From NCBI RefSeq assembly GCF_037975245.1, contig NC_092582.1:16461577-16525576 (forward strand): DNA of 64,000 nucleotides. The letters are read 5' to 3'. The notes under the pieces were generated by a model. The model made no database searches. It was not told the origin of the DNA and worked only from the letters and a program-made list of their open reading frames with translations. The position numbers and the translations under genes were made by a program. This DNA is from Apostichopus japonicus (lineage: Eukaryota > Echinodermata > Holothuroidea > Aspidochirotida > Stichopodidae). The first letter of the stretch is position 1, and every line of letters begins with the position of its first letter. Below, one piece after another: positions 26,233 through 39,599 of the stretch.

Positions 26233-26538
26233 GGTGTTGTGGCCAAGTGGATAAAGGCGGTGGTATTTGAAGCAATAGGAGGCTTAGCAATCGGCGGGAG
26301 GTTCGGGGTTCGATTCCCTGCCGGGTCATAGTAAGGTGGGTTTTTCATCCAAGAGCAATCTACGGTGTTCCCATCTGAAATGACTTTCTAAATTGAAAAG
26401 ATTCCAAATTTGAGTTAAAATGTTGAATTGGAAGCCACCGACGTGTAAGTTGTAATCCATAAGCCCTTGCGGGTTTCTCCCACAATTTTGTGGTCGCTTA
26501 AGCGTCGTAAAAATAACTGCTGATTATTATTATTATTA
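26233..26538 (+). mobile_element. tRNA-derived SINE, copy 1 (sense to LMO4)
   Basis: The 5' end looks like a tRNA-Ser-type gene. Box A is TGGCCAAGTGG at 26240-26250 and box B GGTTCGATTCC at 26307-26317, spaced widely as in type II tRNAs. A non-tRNA body of about 200 bp follows, then a 'tgattattattattatta' tail. It shares about 90% of its body by eye with the reverse copy at 58.14-58.43 kb, including 'gtgggtttttcatccaagag' and 'gtggtcgcttaagcgtcgta'. Two full-length matching copies prove a dispersed element rather than a tRNA gene. It needs LINE machinery in trans to move. Confidence 0.9.
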
Positions 26539-26539
26539 A

Positions 26540-26940
26540 GATTAGTTCATTTTATGCGTACATCGCATAATTTGAAATCACTTCAAACTTATATGATTTT
26601 TATGTGGAAGTTTCATATTTTATTTTATTATTTTTCACTGATGTAAATTATAAGATTTATTCATAATTGTGATATCACTATTTCATAGTGATGAAGTCAC
26701 TTAACTTGATATAATAACAACCTATCATATAAACTTGAAATATTTCTCCAAAGTTATACATGTAATTTCTTTCAAATTTTGAAAGAAAACAAGATCAGTC
26801 ATTGGTGAACTCGTCCGCCATCTATGACGTCACAGATTGTTTCCCAATGCCATTATCCATATCAATTAGTGATGAATCATGAAAATGAATAAATTGTAAT
26901 ATCTTTGTATTCTTTGTTTTGTCAAAGCAAAGAAACAAGT
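26540..26940. repeat. Hairpin-rich AT-rich segment, possible old MITE
   Basis: Short near-perfect hairpins include atcactat-ttc-atagtgat (about 26673-26691) and tttctttcaa-at-tttgaaagaaa (about 26767-26789). A CRE palindrome TGACGTCA is at 26825-26832. No termini or target duplication could be assigned. Confidence 0.35.
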
Positions 26941-28339
26941 TATATATGAAGCCAGGTGTTGGATCAATCGTTTCAACGTTTCTGTGGGTAAACCCTGATC
27001 CCGTTCTCCTCTAAACACCCCTCCCCTAGCCCCCCCCCTCCCCCGCCAATCTCAGTCATAGTGATCTTTGTACTTAGGCAGCTATACAGCCTTCATTTTG
27101 TGCTAGAAAAGGAACAAGCCAAAGTACTTTCTTGGATACTTTTGTTGGGAACTTTCACCTCGTCAAATATATATAGTACCTCTTTACGAACTAACTCAAA
27201 ACTCAAAGTGCGGAAAAAACCATGAAGGACATTTATCTTGACTTGAACAAAATGTTTATCCACTACTCTGTCTGTAATATTATTTTTTACATTTTTTTAT
27301 GGGTTTTGGTTCGTCTTTTTTTTACGTGGTCAAATGCATGATGTACTTTAATCCCTGCTCAGAAACGAAATATATATGTATATATATATATTTATATATA
27401 TATTTATATATACACTCCTCGGCAAAAAACATCTTATGATAAGTCCGCACCACCCCCGGAAGCATCACTCCCGTAATTGGCCTCAAATATAGAACACTCT
27501 GATGCAGGCAAAAACCCTTCTTACTGTTTGTTTGAAGTTATAAGTGGATAAAAGCATCATGTAAATGGGGAGGAATTATTTCCCATGCCGTAAAATCAAT
27601 ATTACCTGACAGTTGTTAACGAGTAGTGACTGTAAGTGGTTCTGTTAAGAAACCGTCCTCGAATGAGGATGCTATATTGAATTCTTGTCTGTTATCGCGA
27701 GTCTTCCCTATTTATTCTGTATTGTTTTACAACTCAATATGAAAGCTGACCGATGCGATCGCCATTCGACTCTTAGTAAGTAAGAGCCAGAAGGTAAAAA
27801 CAGATCATATTGGCATTTGGCGCCGATGGCTGCATCCTTAAAATCGTGTCAAGACGGTGAGCCGCTCTTTTCAAAAACTATAGTTAAAAAAAACGGCGTC
27901 CCATGAACCTTTCTACAATCTTTGGCGGGCTCATTCTTGATTGCCCTTATTAGCATTAAAAACGATTTTCATTATATAGACCATCAATGCAGCTGCAAGT
28001 CTACAAAACATTGTACACTCCTGTCTCACATGAGAAAGAGAACCCTGATGATAATGATTTAACCCCAATGGGCTTATGAGAGATGTGCATCTATTTTTGT
28101 CTGCCGTAGGTCAAAACTTGAAGGAAAGAGCTCTGAAAACAGTTATCGAGATTTAGTGATGATTAGTGAGCGTTTCTCCTTAAAACAAAAATAAAAACAA
28201 CATATTTGGAAGTTTTTATAAAATTATCAGGTCAAGTCGGTGCGATGTCATTTAAAGTTTAGAAATATTTAATATGTCAAAGTAAAACAGAACAGTAGCA
28301 AACTGCTTATCCACTAAAGAGCCTGTACATGTAAGAGCA

Positions 28340-28422
28340 TGTGTAAAAGTAAGTTGGCCTGACGTTTCGATCCTAGCAGATCCTGCTAGGATCGAAACGT
28401 CAAGCCAACTTACTTTTACACA
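28340..28422. repeat. 40-bp inverted repeat with 3-bp spacer; contains the 3' half of a hammerhead-like motif
   Basis: The arms 28340-28379 and 28383-28422 differ at one position. The right side contains a stem-loop GATCC-TGCTA-GGATC (28379-28393) followed at once by GAAACGTC (28394-28401) and AAGCCAACTTAC. That order matches stem II, the GAAA core strand and one side of stem I in hammerhead ribozymes, but the CUGANGA strand is missing. The palindrome may be a head-to-head rearrangement of such an element. Confidence 0.8.
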
Positions 28423-28603
28423 TATTAAATATGTATAATTTCATATCCCACTGCTGACACCATCGGCAGTTGTATCCGGGTTAAGTTCTTATAACAAGAC
28501 ACATACATCTTTTCTTGAGCATTTTATAGTTCTTCAATAGTGTATATTTTCTGTTCTACAATTATTACTAATTTTCGTTTGTTTTTTTTGCTCTTTTACT
28601 TAG

Positions 28604-28856
28604 GTTATTCGGACCAAGTGGCGCATGCGCAGCTTGTAATCAACCTATTCCCTCCAGCGAGTTGGTCATGAGGGTACAAAGCAGGGTCTACCATGTGAAG
28701 TGTTTCACTTGCAGTTCTTGCCATACTAGACTTGTCCCTGGAGATCGGTACTCTCTCGTCAACGGAAGCATACTATGTGAATTAGATCATTCGAGACTCA
28801 GTAAATCACTGGTAGGCAGTGGACCAGCTTCGCAAGGGATAAGAGCAGGTCATAGG
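28604..28856 (+). CDS. LMO4: LMO4, second coding exon (LIM2 domain)
   Basis: The acceptor cttttacttag lies at 28603 and the donor GTGAGT at 28857. The first base completes the Arg codon split by intron 1, then the frame reads LFGPSGACAACNQPIPSSEL. LIM2 spans residues 98-151: C98-x2-C101, H120-x2-C123, C126-x2-C129, C148-x2-D151. The stretch YHVKCFTCSSCHTRLVPGDR is nearly that of vertebrate LMO4. The tail after the zinc ligands (residues 152-174, Ser/Gly/Arg-rich) differs from the vertebrate tail. The exon ends in phase 0, so 84 whole codons follow the split one. The frame stays open past the donor to 29018, but the G-run there and the LMO4-type ending of exon 3 argue that the donor is used. 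Confidence 0.95.
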
Positions 28857-29844
28857 GTGAGTGATCCCCCCTTTTGTTTTCGTCGTCACGTGACAATTTT
28901 CCAAAGAACCGGTATGATTATTATTATTTTTTGCAGCGGAACAGAGTTTAATGTGAAAATGAAAAGAAACCTCTTCGAGACACACATGTTATGTCGTGTC
29001 ATCGGGGGGGGGGTGTGAGGGGGGGTGGGATTAATGTAGTTGTATATATCACAGATGAGTTCACTGGTGGTTGATCGTTGCCACCACTAGGGGTGTTAAC
29101 ATGAGTGAAGAAGGGGGAGGGGTATAGGTAAGGCTGGGTAACCTTTTCCCGTGTATAGCTTGGGTTCGTAAGTTTTTAGGTACAAGTATACTGCAACATA
29201 GTATATCTTGTATCAGCCCACCCCCCCCCGCCTCCTCCTGTTCCCCTCACCTGTTTCCTACTCAGACCTATGCAGAATAGATCATAAACAGGTTTCCGAC
29301 ACTGCAATATGATATCTTTCTGCTATATTGCATTAAGGTCGGTTGAGTCGTGTCGGTTGGCAGACCTTCTTATCATAATTAATATAGACCTACTTCCATG
29401 AGTTTATTGCTTGTTACGAGTATATACATGCTTGCTATCATATTCCATATCTTCCCTTAATGATTCAGTTACTGGATGTTTTTATTGCAACTGTAATGAA
29501 AATTGGAGAGATAATTTGACTGAAAATTGCCTCTACTTGACATAACAAAAGTGCAGTAGAGCGTTCATTGATTTATTTTTAAGTTCAGCAAATGTCTTCG
29601 TAATTAAAGTCGTAAGGCAATTCACGCGAGGAAACTAGTACAAACATCTTCTTCCCCAAACAATAATGAAAACCTTCGACCACATAGTCTATTGTAGCTA
29701 TGAATTTATAATGATGTAGCTTTTTTTTTTATTAAAGTTAGTCGGAATATTATTCATTTGATATAGCCAAACAGTCCAGATAATGGTAGGCATTATATAC
29801 ATTTATATATTACTATATATTACTTTATGACTATGGTAATATAT

Positions 29845-30020
29845 TTTAATATATATATAGATAGAAAGATACATAGATAGATATATGTGCATATATAAGT
29901 GCACTATATATCAATACAGTATACATATATAAATATATATGTGTGTATATATATATAGGATATATATATATATGGATATATATATAAATATATATATATA
30001 ATATATATTTAAAGATATAT
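29845..30020. repeat. (TA)n/(TAGATA)n microsatellite
   Basis: TA tracts with GATA, CATA and GTGTG interruptions. They produce an Ile/Tyr-rich minus-strand frame. Confidence 0.9.
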
Positions 30021-30241
30021 AATATAATATATTTACAGAAAAGTCGTTGATGTCTTGGCCTCATTGGTACCTTCCATATAAAATAGTGTGTGTATGTGTG
30101 TGCCTCTCTGTGTGTTACTAAATAGATCGAAACTGGGGGCTGACACTTATTCTTGCCGTTACGCCCTACATGGAAGCCCATCGTACCCTTTCTGTCTCAA
30201 ACCCTTAGATAACGTGTACCACAAGGTGACGAAACCTATAC

Positions 30242-30362
<121 letters not shown>

Positions 30363-31854
30363 TGCGGGAGGTATATGCCAGCGTGAAATGTATTTAAGTT
30401 TGTTTTCATCTTGCCAAACGCGCTAGTCTACTTCTTCTACCTTTGATTTAGATGACGCATTCCGTTCTCACCCTACACTGTCATCCACCTGTCTATCTGT
30501 CGGTCACTTTTTCTCTCTCTCAAATCCGCGAAATAATTTTACAGTTGTTGTTTGTCTTCTTAACCTACCCATCAAGAGACCTATTTGTTGAACTGAAGCA
30601 GAAAAATTTAATCTTAAAATTATGAAAGACCACCCATCGTCTTATCAGTCATCTTCCACGCCTACTTATTTAATCCCAACGTCAACACAGGGGTGACTAG
30701 AAATGATCGTGCGAAGAAAAGCTGAAATAACAAGACACCCCAACATTTTTTTTGACGATTAATCTGTCTCTTCTTCGGGAAAACCTTTAGCCCTTCCAAC
30801 TTTTTGCGACAACTCGTTGTTTCTTCCATGCCTTCGCAAAGAGATTTGGATATAGAAGGAAACAGCCGGACCCCGGGGCCAGGGCTACCGGGAGAGACTG
30901 GTGTAATTACATTCTGAATTTCTGACGATGAGCTCACCACAACTCATCAGCCGCCAAAAACAAAAAAAGAGAAAGGCCATCAATGTCACTTTTCTATTGA
31001 CATCTCTCCTCCCCCCTCCATCCTTTAACAGAGGTAGTATAAGGTTTATCAATCTCGTCTTATAGTTGAATCCCTTCTTGGCATTCTTCATCCACTCAGA
31101 CAGCCGGCCTGTTAATGGAATCCAAATGTATTGCCATCTTTATTTTGCCAAGTGCTTCCAACCAAGCTCGGCAACTCGACCGTGACGTTGTCTCGATGCT
31201 GTAATGGTTCAAATTGAGTTAGAAGTGATGTAATTAAATCGCCATCGAGCCGTTTGCATCGTCGAACTCATGTACACTCCCTTATGCCGTCGCTTCGCCT
31301 TCGATCGGCTTCTCGAGCGCCCGAGGGCACCGGCCTGCCGCTATTCACCAACAAGACAAGATTTTTTTTTCTCCTACTTCTTCTTCCTTTTTTTTTCGGG
31401 CTTAAATTGCCTGGCGGTAATGGACGTGTATTTGCAACAGAAATGATGGATGCAGCACGACATGAAACGTCGATAAAAGCAATTGGAAATGGGGCTCTTG
31501 CTATCTCTAAAATGACTCAAGGAATGCTCAGCTGATCTATCAACAATAAGAAAAACAAAACAGAAGATATAAAAGAGGAAAAAAGAGAAGAGAGCCATTA
31601 GGAACAGAACGGCAGGAGCATTCATAAAGACATCAGAGGAAATTTTCCTAAATTAACCAAGACCTGATGTTTTGTCATCATGGTTATGACATCTTAACCG
31701 CCCAAGGTAACCCTCTCTCCATCTCTCTCTTCTATTCTCTGCCTCTCTCTCGTTAAGAGGAAGTTCGTGCATGACTAAATGGAATTTACATCGAGGGGGG
31801 AAACTCGTTTTGAAGAGGAGTATCGTGGATAGAAGACAAGAAGAATGAGAAGAA

Positions 31855-31876
31855 GATGGGGGGGGGGGGGGGGAGA
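31855..31876. repeat. poly-G tract
   Basis: A run of about 16 G within a purine-rich stretch. Confidence 0.9.
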
Positions 31877-34800
31877 AACAATGATAAAAGGGCAGGGTTA
31901 TCTCGAATTAATTATCTCGATGTCTTTTTAATAAAATCCTGACCTGGATGTGGAGTAGAAAAGAACTCAAGGCCAAAGACGATCACCCTACGGAACTTTT
32001 GCTTTTATTTATACTCGTTAAGAGCTCGACTTCAAAAAAAAAAACTTGTATAGAAAGAAAAAAGGCAGAAAAAGAAAATCTTCTGATAATATGACACGGC
32101 ACGTGTTTGGATTTCGTGAAATATCTTCCACTCTTCTTCTCGGTGGGGCTCCAACAGAATAAGAAGAGAAAAGAAAAAGTTATAAGGGAAACCTTTCTGA
32201 TCTAATTTAATTATAAGTGAGCGTGGCATGTCAGTCGTTTCACCCCATATTAAGTGTTTCAAAAAAAAATAAACTGTCGATAGGGGGGTTCGTAAGGGGG
32301 GGGGGTGGGTATAGGGGAAACAAAATTGATTCTTACAAACAAATTATGTGTTCAAGATACAGCTTCCAAAAAATCGAAGGCTTTCTCACATTACGCGAGA
32401 ACACTGTTAGGAGTATAAGCTAAAACTTAATTACTATAGTGCTAAAGGTACAAGTTATTGATATATTTGGAACTGCGCTATAACCAATGAGTTGTTATTT
32501 AAAAACTATCCTGCTATATAACACTGCTGTCGAATGAAACATAACACAAGATGAGCCCATGTATTATTATTATTATTAAAAAAAAAAATTGTGGTTTCTT
32601 TTATGAACCTAATTCTGATGCCGTGACGTGTCAAACTTATTAATAATAAAATGGGTGTCATAAAAAAAAAATTTAAAAAAAAAAATGACAGAAATAAATT
32701 CTTAACGAAAGGGAGACACTATCGTTGGACTGTGTATAGACTAACATCTCTTACCGTAGATTTGCGGCGGCGTTTTTCTTCCAAAAATGGGTACACGATA
32801 TGTTACTTCCGGGTTCCCGAAAACCGTCACGATTTTTCACGCGTGGTCACAACTCCTCTTTTTTCTTCCTCTCCATTTTTTACCTCATTTTGTACAAAAA
32901 AAGAAATGAAAAGAAAAGAAAAGAAAAGTTAAAATAACCTGAAAAGTCACTTCGAATTGTAGATATATAATCGATATACCCATTTACCTTCCGGCAAAAC
33001 ACGGTGAATTGACTTTTTGATTTATTCCCTAATACTCTGAGTAATATGCTCTTATTTTCTTTTATTCTTGCATTCTTTATTTTTTTCTTACTTTCTTTTT
33101 TTACCTAACGATGCGTTGACATCACGAATTTGAGTAGTGCCGTCGACAACATTGGGGATGCTTCTAAGATAATTAAGATTCACATCGTAGTCTTGTAATA
33201 TTAATCCTATCACACTCGTCTTATTGGCAAACGATATAAACCGTTGATTTATTAGTCAATTTATGGGGCCCTCGTTTCTGGCTTCTTATTATTCCTTCCT
33301 TCCTTTCTATCTCTCTCTCTCTATATATATATATCTCTTCTTTTCTTTATTTCATGTTTTATTATAAGCATTGTTCTTTTCACAAATTTATTTCACTGCT
33401 AATCGAAAGCACCACTGCCGTTTGGTAGTAGTTATTCTCAGCTCTTGTCTGCCTTGGAAGAATGAAAAAAAAAACACACACACATCGTAATTAAAAGTAA
33501 CTTAAACCACGTGATCGTGGCTTTTTGGGAACATGCTGGTTAGCAGTAACATATATACAAGACGGTGCGTTAATTATGTTTTCATAGTGTGGTTGAGTGT
33601 TGTTTGAGGGAGGCGCGTGTAATTAAAGCCTTGTTCACATTTGGCAAACACACGTGAGGCTTCTTCTTTTTTTTCCCTTCAGGAGGCTAATTAGTGTGTA
33701 ATGAAAAAAAGCGTGATGTGCCATTGTGTAGTAGATGATGCGGTAATTTAGCAAGAGTATATATAGTCTGACCCTACAGGCAGGACAAGGTCGTTGCGCG
33801 TAATAATAATGTTCAAGAGAGGAAAAACACATCTTGAATTTATTCTTAAGGCGTGACACACATTTGGGGGTTATAAGTTTCGAAGGTGGTAGAGAGAGGG
33901 GGGCATGTGTGTGTGTGTGGGGGGGGGGTATGTATGTGTTGGGGTAAGCCTTTACATTGCATAGGTGGGTTGAGCAGAATGTTCTGCATCCTATAGGGAA
34001 CAGCGTCTATCTATAAACTTATTACATCACACCAAGGCTACCGTGACAAAATTTTTTGATAGTCAAATAACTAGGATGACTGGACACAATGTAATTAATT
34101 TTGCGCGTATATTTATGACACGTCGTCTAAAAATCGAGGCCAAATATGGAATTTTATTTATGTTGCTGTCAATCTGATTCGTTCAAGCAGGATTCGAAAT
34201 GATCGATAACAGTTTTTTTGTCTTACAAAACCAGGAAGAGAAAGAAGAAGATCACTTCAGTTTTGACACTTCGTTATGTCAAATTGTCAATGTCAAAATT
34301 TTAAGCAGTTTTCTTTCGGGGCATGAAACCCAATTTCTGATTTTTTTCTTTTCGATGACTCTTTGAAGTAAGAAGAGTTGGTCTCTTTCGTGAGATGTGT
34401 TTCATGTCCTTTTTTTTTCTCTGTAAGATCGCTACTTTTTCGAGAGATGGTCGACTTTGATTCGTTACAAGCTGTCATGGCTCACTTCGCAATCTTATAC
34501 TCAATGTCCTATATCTGTCGCCTTGATATGACAGTTTTCCAGAACATATAACAACACAAAAGAAGGTAACAAAACAAAAAGGACGAAAGTCTAAATTAAA
34601 ATGGTTTCCAGTTTCCAAACAATTCTCACTCTTCTTCGAAAACAAAATTGCAGTAAACGCCGGTAATATTCAACAAGAAAAGAAAAGTTTGAAGGAGTTT
34701 TGATTAGTTCAACTCCAATCTGCATGGGCGGGACCTATAGTCCGATTTTTTTGCTTCTACGACGGAAAATGTAACGAAAGTTTGTGATCAGCTATAGTTA

Positions 34801-35572
34801 GTTTGATCGGGATGGATTATCGCTGTTATTAGTCCCTCAAATAATTCTGACAGTCTCTTATCAGCCGTTCTGGTATTTTGATAGTTGAAACAAGCTATAC
34901 GTCAGAGATTATGAGAAGAAGTTGAAAACGAAAGAAAATGAGATTGTAATTTTTTTTTGACAAGGCAGCAGAAAATATTTGAAAACGTGATAAAACAACT
35001 TACACTTTTGTAGTTTAGATGGTGCCCTTCACGGTCATCATGCCGTGAGCCCTCTTTCCCTTATGACCCCCCCCCCCTTCCCACTCACAATCAACGGCAA
35101 TATACGGTCATTACCATTTGTCGATATATACCCATCATCTCATATCAGCATTAATTAACGGGATATTATGTCATTGTAATTTAAAGTACGTATAAACCCG
35201 TATGCGATGCACGTAATGTTGAATTACTCTCCGAAGATTGATAGAACCCAAATCTGAAAGAGCTAGTGTAAAAACGTCATAGTCAGGTGTTATTTTTTAC
35301 TGGCGTTTTGAAGCCAAAAAAAAAAAAAAATGAATAACAAAAAATGAGAAGAATTACAGATACAGATGAGAAAATCGATAATTTGATAACCAAAGAAATC
35401 AATCATAACCCAGTGTTTCATTCTACAGATATTATGCAGGATCGATCCAATGATCAAGGCAGGAAATGTTCAAATGTGTTCTTGATTTGTGGGGAATATC
35501 ATTTTCATACTTCTAACAATATTTTATAAAAATAGGAGGAGAAAGGTGCTTTGAAAACGTTTTTCTTGTCTT

Positions 35573-35697
35573 GGGGGGGGGGGGGTTGGGGTAAAGGATG
35601 AGGTGTTGGGGAACGATGTGACATACGAATCATTGGGGGGGAGGGGAGGGGTTGGGTAAAGGATGAGGGGTTGGGAACGATGTGACATATGAATCAT
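35573..35697. repeat. 65-bp tandem duplication in a G-rich stretch
   Basis: 'gtaaaggatgag' at 35591 recurs at 35656, each followed by 'ttggg' and then 'aacgatgtgacata' with 'gaatcat'. A G-run precedes each copy. Confidence 0.9.
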
Positions 35698-37137
35698 GTT
35701 CGAACATGTGGACTCTATTTTGATATTTTGAGAAGGAAACAAAAATGTCATATTACCTCTGACGTCGTCGACACATGCACGATTCTGTCGAAACCAACCC
35801 AGCATATCTGTAGACGACCACGACTATATGTTACCTATATATAATCGTCAGTTTCATTTTCAAGAAAAAAAAAGGCTATAATCATTTCAACTTTTTTTTT
35901 TTTTTTTGGTGACATTTTACGTAGGTCATGGCAAAATGGTTTCTTTTTACGGCATGATGGAGCCAGTGATATCTTCTCCTTCCCATTATCAGCGGTAACT
36001 TCCCCTTTTTGTACCCATTTTCTTGGTCATCAGTCGTCAAACGTGTGTGTCTGGCTTCCCTAATGAGCTGGTAACTAAATACTTTCGGGCTTATTAAGAC
36101 ACAATTACTAGATAACGATATTGAGGGGTGGGATGGGATGGGGGGGGGGGAGGAGACCTAGGTACCTGCAACCGGGATACATTAACCTTTTTTATACTGA
36201 TAACTGGTAACCAATATATGCTAGTGTCAATAGGTCATTGCATTTGCTAGTTGATATCTGGCGTCGCTGTCACGGAGCCCGAACGAGTAATAAAACCTAA
36301 CCTTTTTGACAATCTAATTGTGGTATTGATGGCTAGGTGATAGGTCACTCACAAGGAAAGTACGCAAATCAAATAATCAAAATAAGCGAGGGAACGAATT
36401 CAACCCCATAATTGAAAATCATTTCTGAAGTTTTTTAATATCATTTTGTTGTCAATGACGTAGTAAAAAAAAACTACATGAAGGCCGTGTGACACATGTA
36501 TAACCTGATCTATACTGACTGACTTGTATGGTTGAAGGCGAAGGAGTAACACGGCGGTGGGTGTTGTCATCGAAGGACACAGTGGGGGGGGGGGGATAAG
36601 TAGGTTGGAAAGATGGTAAATGTGTCCTACAAGAGTGACGTATAAAGTTCAGTAGAGCCTAGTTTAGTTAGAACCTGGCTGCGGGAAATGGTCACCACAG
36701 GGCAGACCGACTGAGCAACATCAACAATAAACAAAAATAGAAATAAAAAATCCTAAATCGACAGACAGCGTAATGAATATCCTGGGTTTCGCGATTATAG
36801 AATGGAATTCACAGGCGCCATTTTGTCGGAGGTGTCTTACTAACATTATGACTTGCTAATATGTGTCAATAGGTTATTGATGGTTTGGTGAATCCCTGCG
36901 AATTTTTTGAGAGACCAATGTGTGTTGCATTGTCGACTTTTTTTTTATTATTATTATTAATCTTATTTTTGTGGTGACGCGGTGAGAGCTCTTGGCCCGA
37001 AAGAGATAAAAATGCAATTACGGTGAACGGAAAATTAATTTCGGTGGATTCTCTCTAAACATTCTCAACTTTAGGAAGACCTTCATGAAAGACTGAAAAT
37101 GACTCGTTCTTGTAGAGACTATATGCCTAATCTACGG

Positions 37138-37228
37138 AAGGGGAGGGGAGTGGAAGGGGAGGGAGGGAGGGAGTTGAAGGGGAGGGGCAGGGTCCGGGGG
37201 GATGGGCGAGGGGACGGGAGGGGTAGAA
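37138..37228 (+). other. G-rich, quadruplex-prone tract
   Basis: More than ten runs of three to six G separated by one to five bases (gggagggagggaggg and similar) on the strand that would be LMO4 pre-mRNA. This pattern can fold as a G-quadruplex. Confidence 0.6.
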
Positions 37229-39054
37229 TGTCGTCAAACCTACGATATGGTGACGTCTTTATGTGAATGCCGTATGTTCATGAGAATATAATATTATTTT
37301 TCACTTTGTACAGTTCACGCATGCAACGTCGATGATTATGCATTCTTCTTGTTGTTAAATCAGGTTGCTCCGCTAGTTGATATCACATTCATATACCGAC
37401 TATCGTGCATTCATATTTGTCTACAATTTCGAAATTTGTGGTTTTAAGCAAATAATTGGGACCGTAGGCAACATGAAATATATAGAAGTTCACCCGAAGG
37501 CATCATGAAATTTTTGATCTTGTGGCTGCGAAAACTGACCCTTAGATGACTCAGTTAGGACACGCCTTAACTTAATATTGATCTTTCTTCAGCAATTAAT
37601 ATTTAGGTCTTTGACAATGTCAATTTAGTGTCATAACGTCGGCCGCTCCGTCCTTACCTACCCCCCTCCCCCCATCCATTCAATTAATATCTCCCTCCCT
37701 CTCCCTGTCCGTGTCCCTCCCCTCTCCGCAAGACGCTCCTTTTCTCCTCCACGCACACAAAATATTAACAACTTAATAACTACATGGCCGCCGAAAGAGT
37801 ATATTTTCTTCAGCAATTCACCATCACGCACTGCAGCTTCCGTTACACGTACAAAGTATAGTTATTTACAGTTGACAAAATTAAAAACACTGGTCACCCC
37901 ATTTTCGCCGACCGGGCAATGACCCTCTAAAACGCTTAATCTCCTGGAAAACCAGGCACTGACCACCAAACAAAATTTGACCTCCACAGAAAGGCGTATT
38001 CTTTTGGAATCTTTTGGTCAATGTATGTAAGTTCATTGGCAGAGCAAGCGATAAAACCCCCTTGTGTAAACCGATTTGAAAACGAGACCAATTGAAAGAT
38101 AATATACAAACGATTATTGGTAATTTCTAACGCAAGCAATCCCCTCACCGCCGTATAAACTACGACTTTCCTTTCGTGAGGTCTCGGGAAAAGAAAGTAG
38201 AGGTTCCGCCACCGCTTTGTGTCGTATCGCGGAATCGTTGAGCTTGAGATATCGAGAGGAGAAAGAGAGAAGAAAAAACCGGATTGTCTTCGAAGACGTC
38301 AAAATGAAAAATTGACAGTTTAAAAGCGTCTGGACTTTCAAAGTCGGCAATTCATCAACTCTCCTGTCCTAAGATCAACCTCCATGTCTTGATAAATGAA
38401 TCGATTGGGTGTCTTTTAGGCTTTTAGAGGATGTTTTTATGTTTTAGACTTGATTAAGTCGTACCCGGGTGGCGTTTTATTGGTAGGGAAAATATGTCTA
38501 ATTTACATGATGTATCGTAAGCCTTATAGTGCTTTTTACGGCCTTTTTCATTTGTAATCTTTAACGGTGAGTGACAGCTCTCCAAATTGTTTCTGCAATC
38601 TTGCAGTTAGATATGAAAGGATTGAGATCACTGCCGTTATCTAGCCAAGTGGATCTTAAAGCGATAGCCAGGGATGAAAAATGATAAGACTTCTAGAGAG
38701 AAATGGTATAGCTTTGTCAGTAAAGACGGGGTCGATATTTCCGACATTGTAAAAAGCATGTTGCAAACTTCCGACGGGTTTTTCGATTTTTACATCAAAC
38801 TTTCGAGTGTTTGCTTCCAGCTCAAGTTAGGAATGTGGGAAAACGGAAGGTTAGGTCTTGAATAGTAGGTCCTGTTTGACTGATGCACAAATACTAGGTA
38901 TTGCATAAGCTGCTGGTAATATGTCATGGCTTTTTTTTATTGCAGAAGCCTCATATATTTTAGATAAATATGTTTTGAAATAATGACATCATACGTATGG
39001 ATTATGAGGTTATAACACATTCAAGATGAAAAAGCAGCCAACGTCACCAACACC

Positions 39055-39145
39055 AAATATATATAGGCCTATATATAGGCACATATATATATATATATAG
39101 GCCTATATAGGCCTATGTATATATATATATATATATATATACACA
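39055..39145. repeat. (TA)n with AGGCCTATATA units
   Basis: Four copies of the self-complementary word 'taggcctata' or close variants are embedded in TA sequence. Confidence 0.85.
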
Positions 39146-39599
39146 ATATATACACCAACAGTGTTGAAATAGTCAGATATGAATATTCTCATGTTACTTG
39201 TGCTAAAGTGTGATCGATTTGACAAAGGGGGCAGTGGTAAATCGTATAAGTTTTGACGAACGATATGAAATTAAGCTTCTTACAACTTATGTATTGGCTT
39301 TGACAAACACGCAAATTTACACAATGCACAAACACACATCACGAAGCATTGCTTTAAGTTAATATAAAGTTAGGCGCGTCATTAACGAAATTGGATTCAT
39401 CTTGGGGACATGGAAATCTAGAAATTGGCAGATTACATATTCGATTGAAAGAGAGAATGTTGATCGGGACATAACAAGACCCAGTTTGTATACAAAAGTC
39501 TCAAAGCAATTTAAAAAAGTCAAGCTGCAAAAATGAGGAAATTCTTGAATGTAACTATAGGTATTAGGCCCTACATTCATTCTTGAAGATTCTTTTACA

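Noticed and set aside
26233-26320. Functional tRNA-Ser gene
   Set aside because: Boxes A and B are good, but there is no paired acceptor stem, and the homology to the reverse copy at 58.4 kb goes on for about 200 bp past the tRNA part.
28857-29018. LMO4 C-terminus by reading through the 28856 donor
   Set aside because: The donor GTGAGT is perfect, the extension contains a poly-G run and is not LMO-like, and the exon at 50003 supplies the Val-Cys end.
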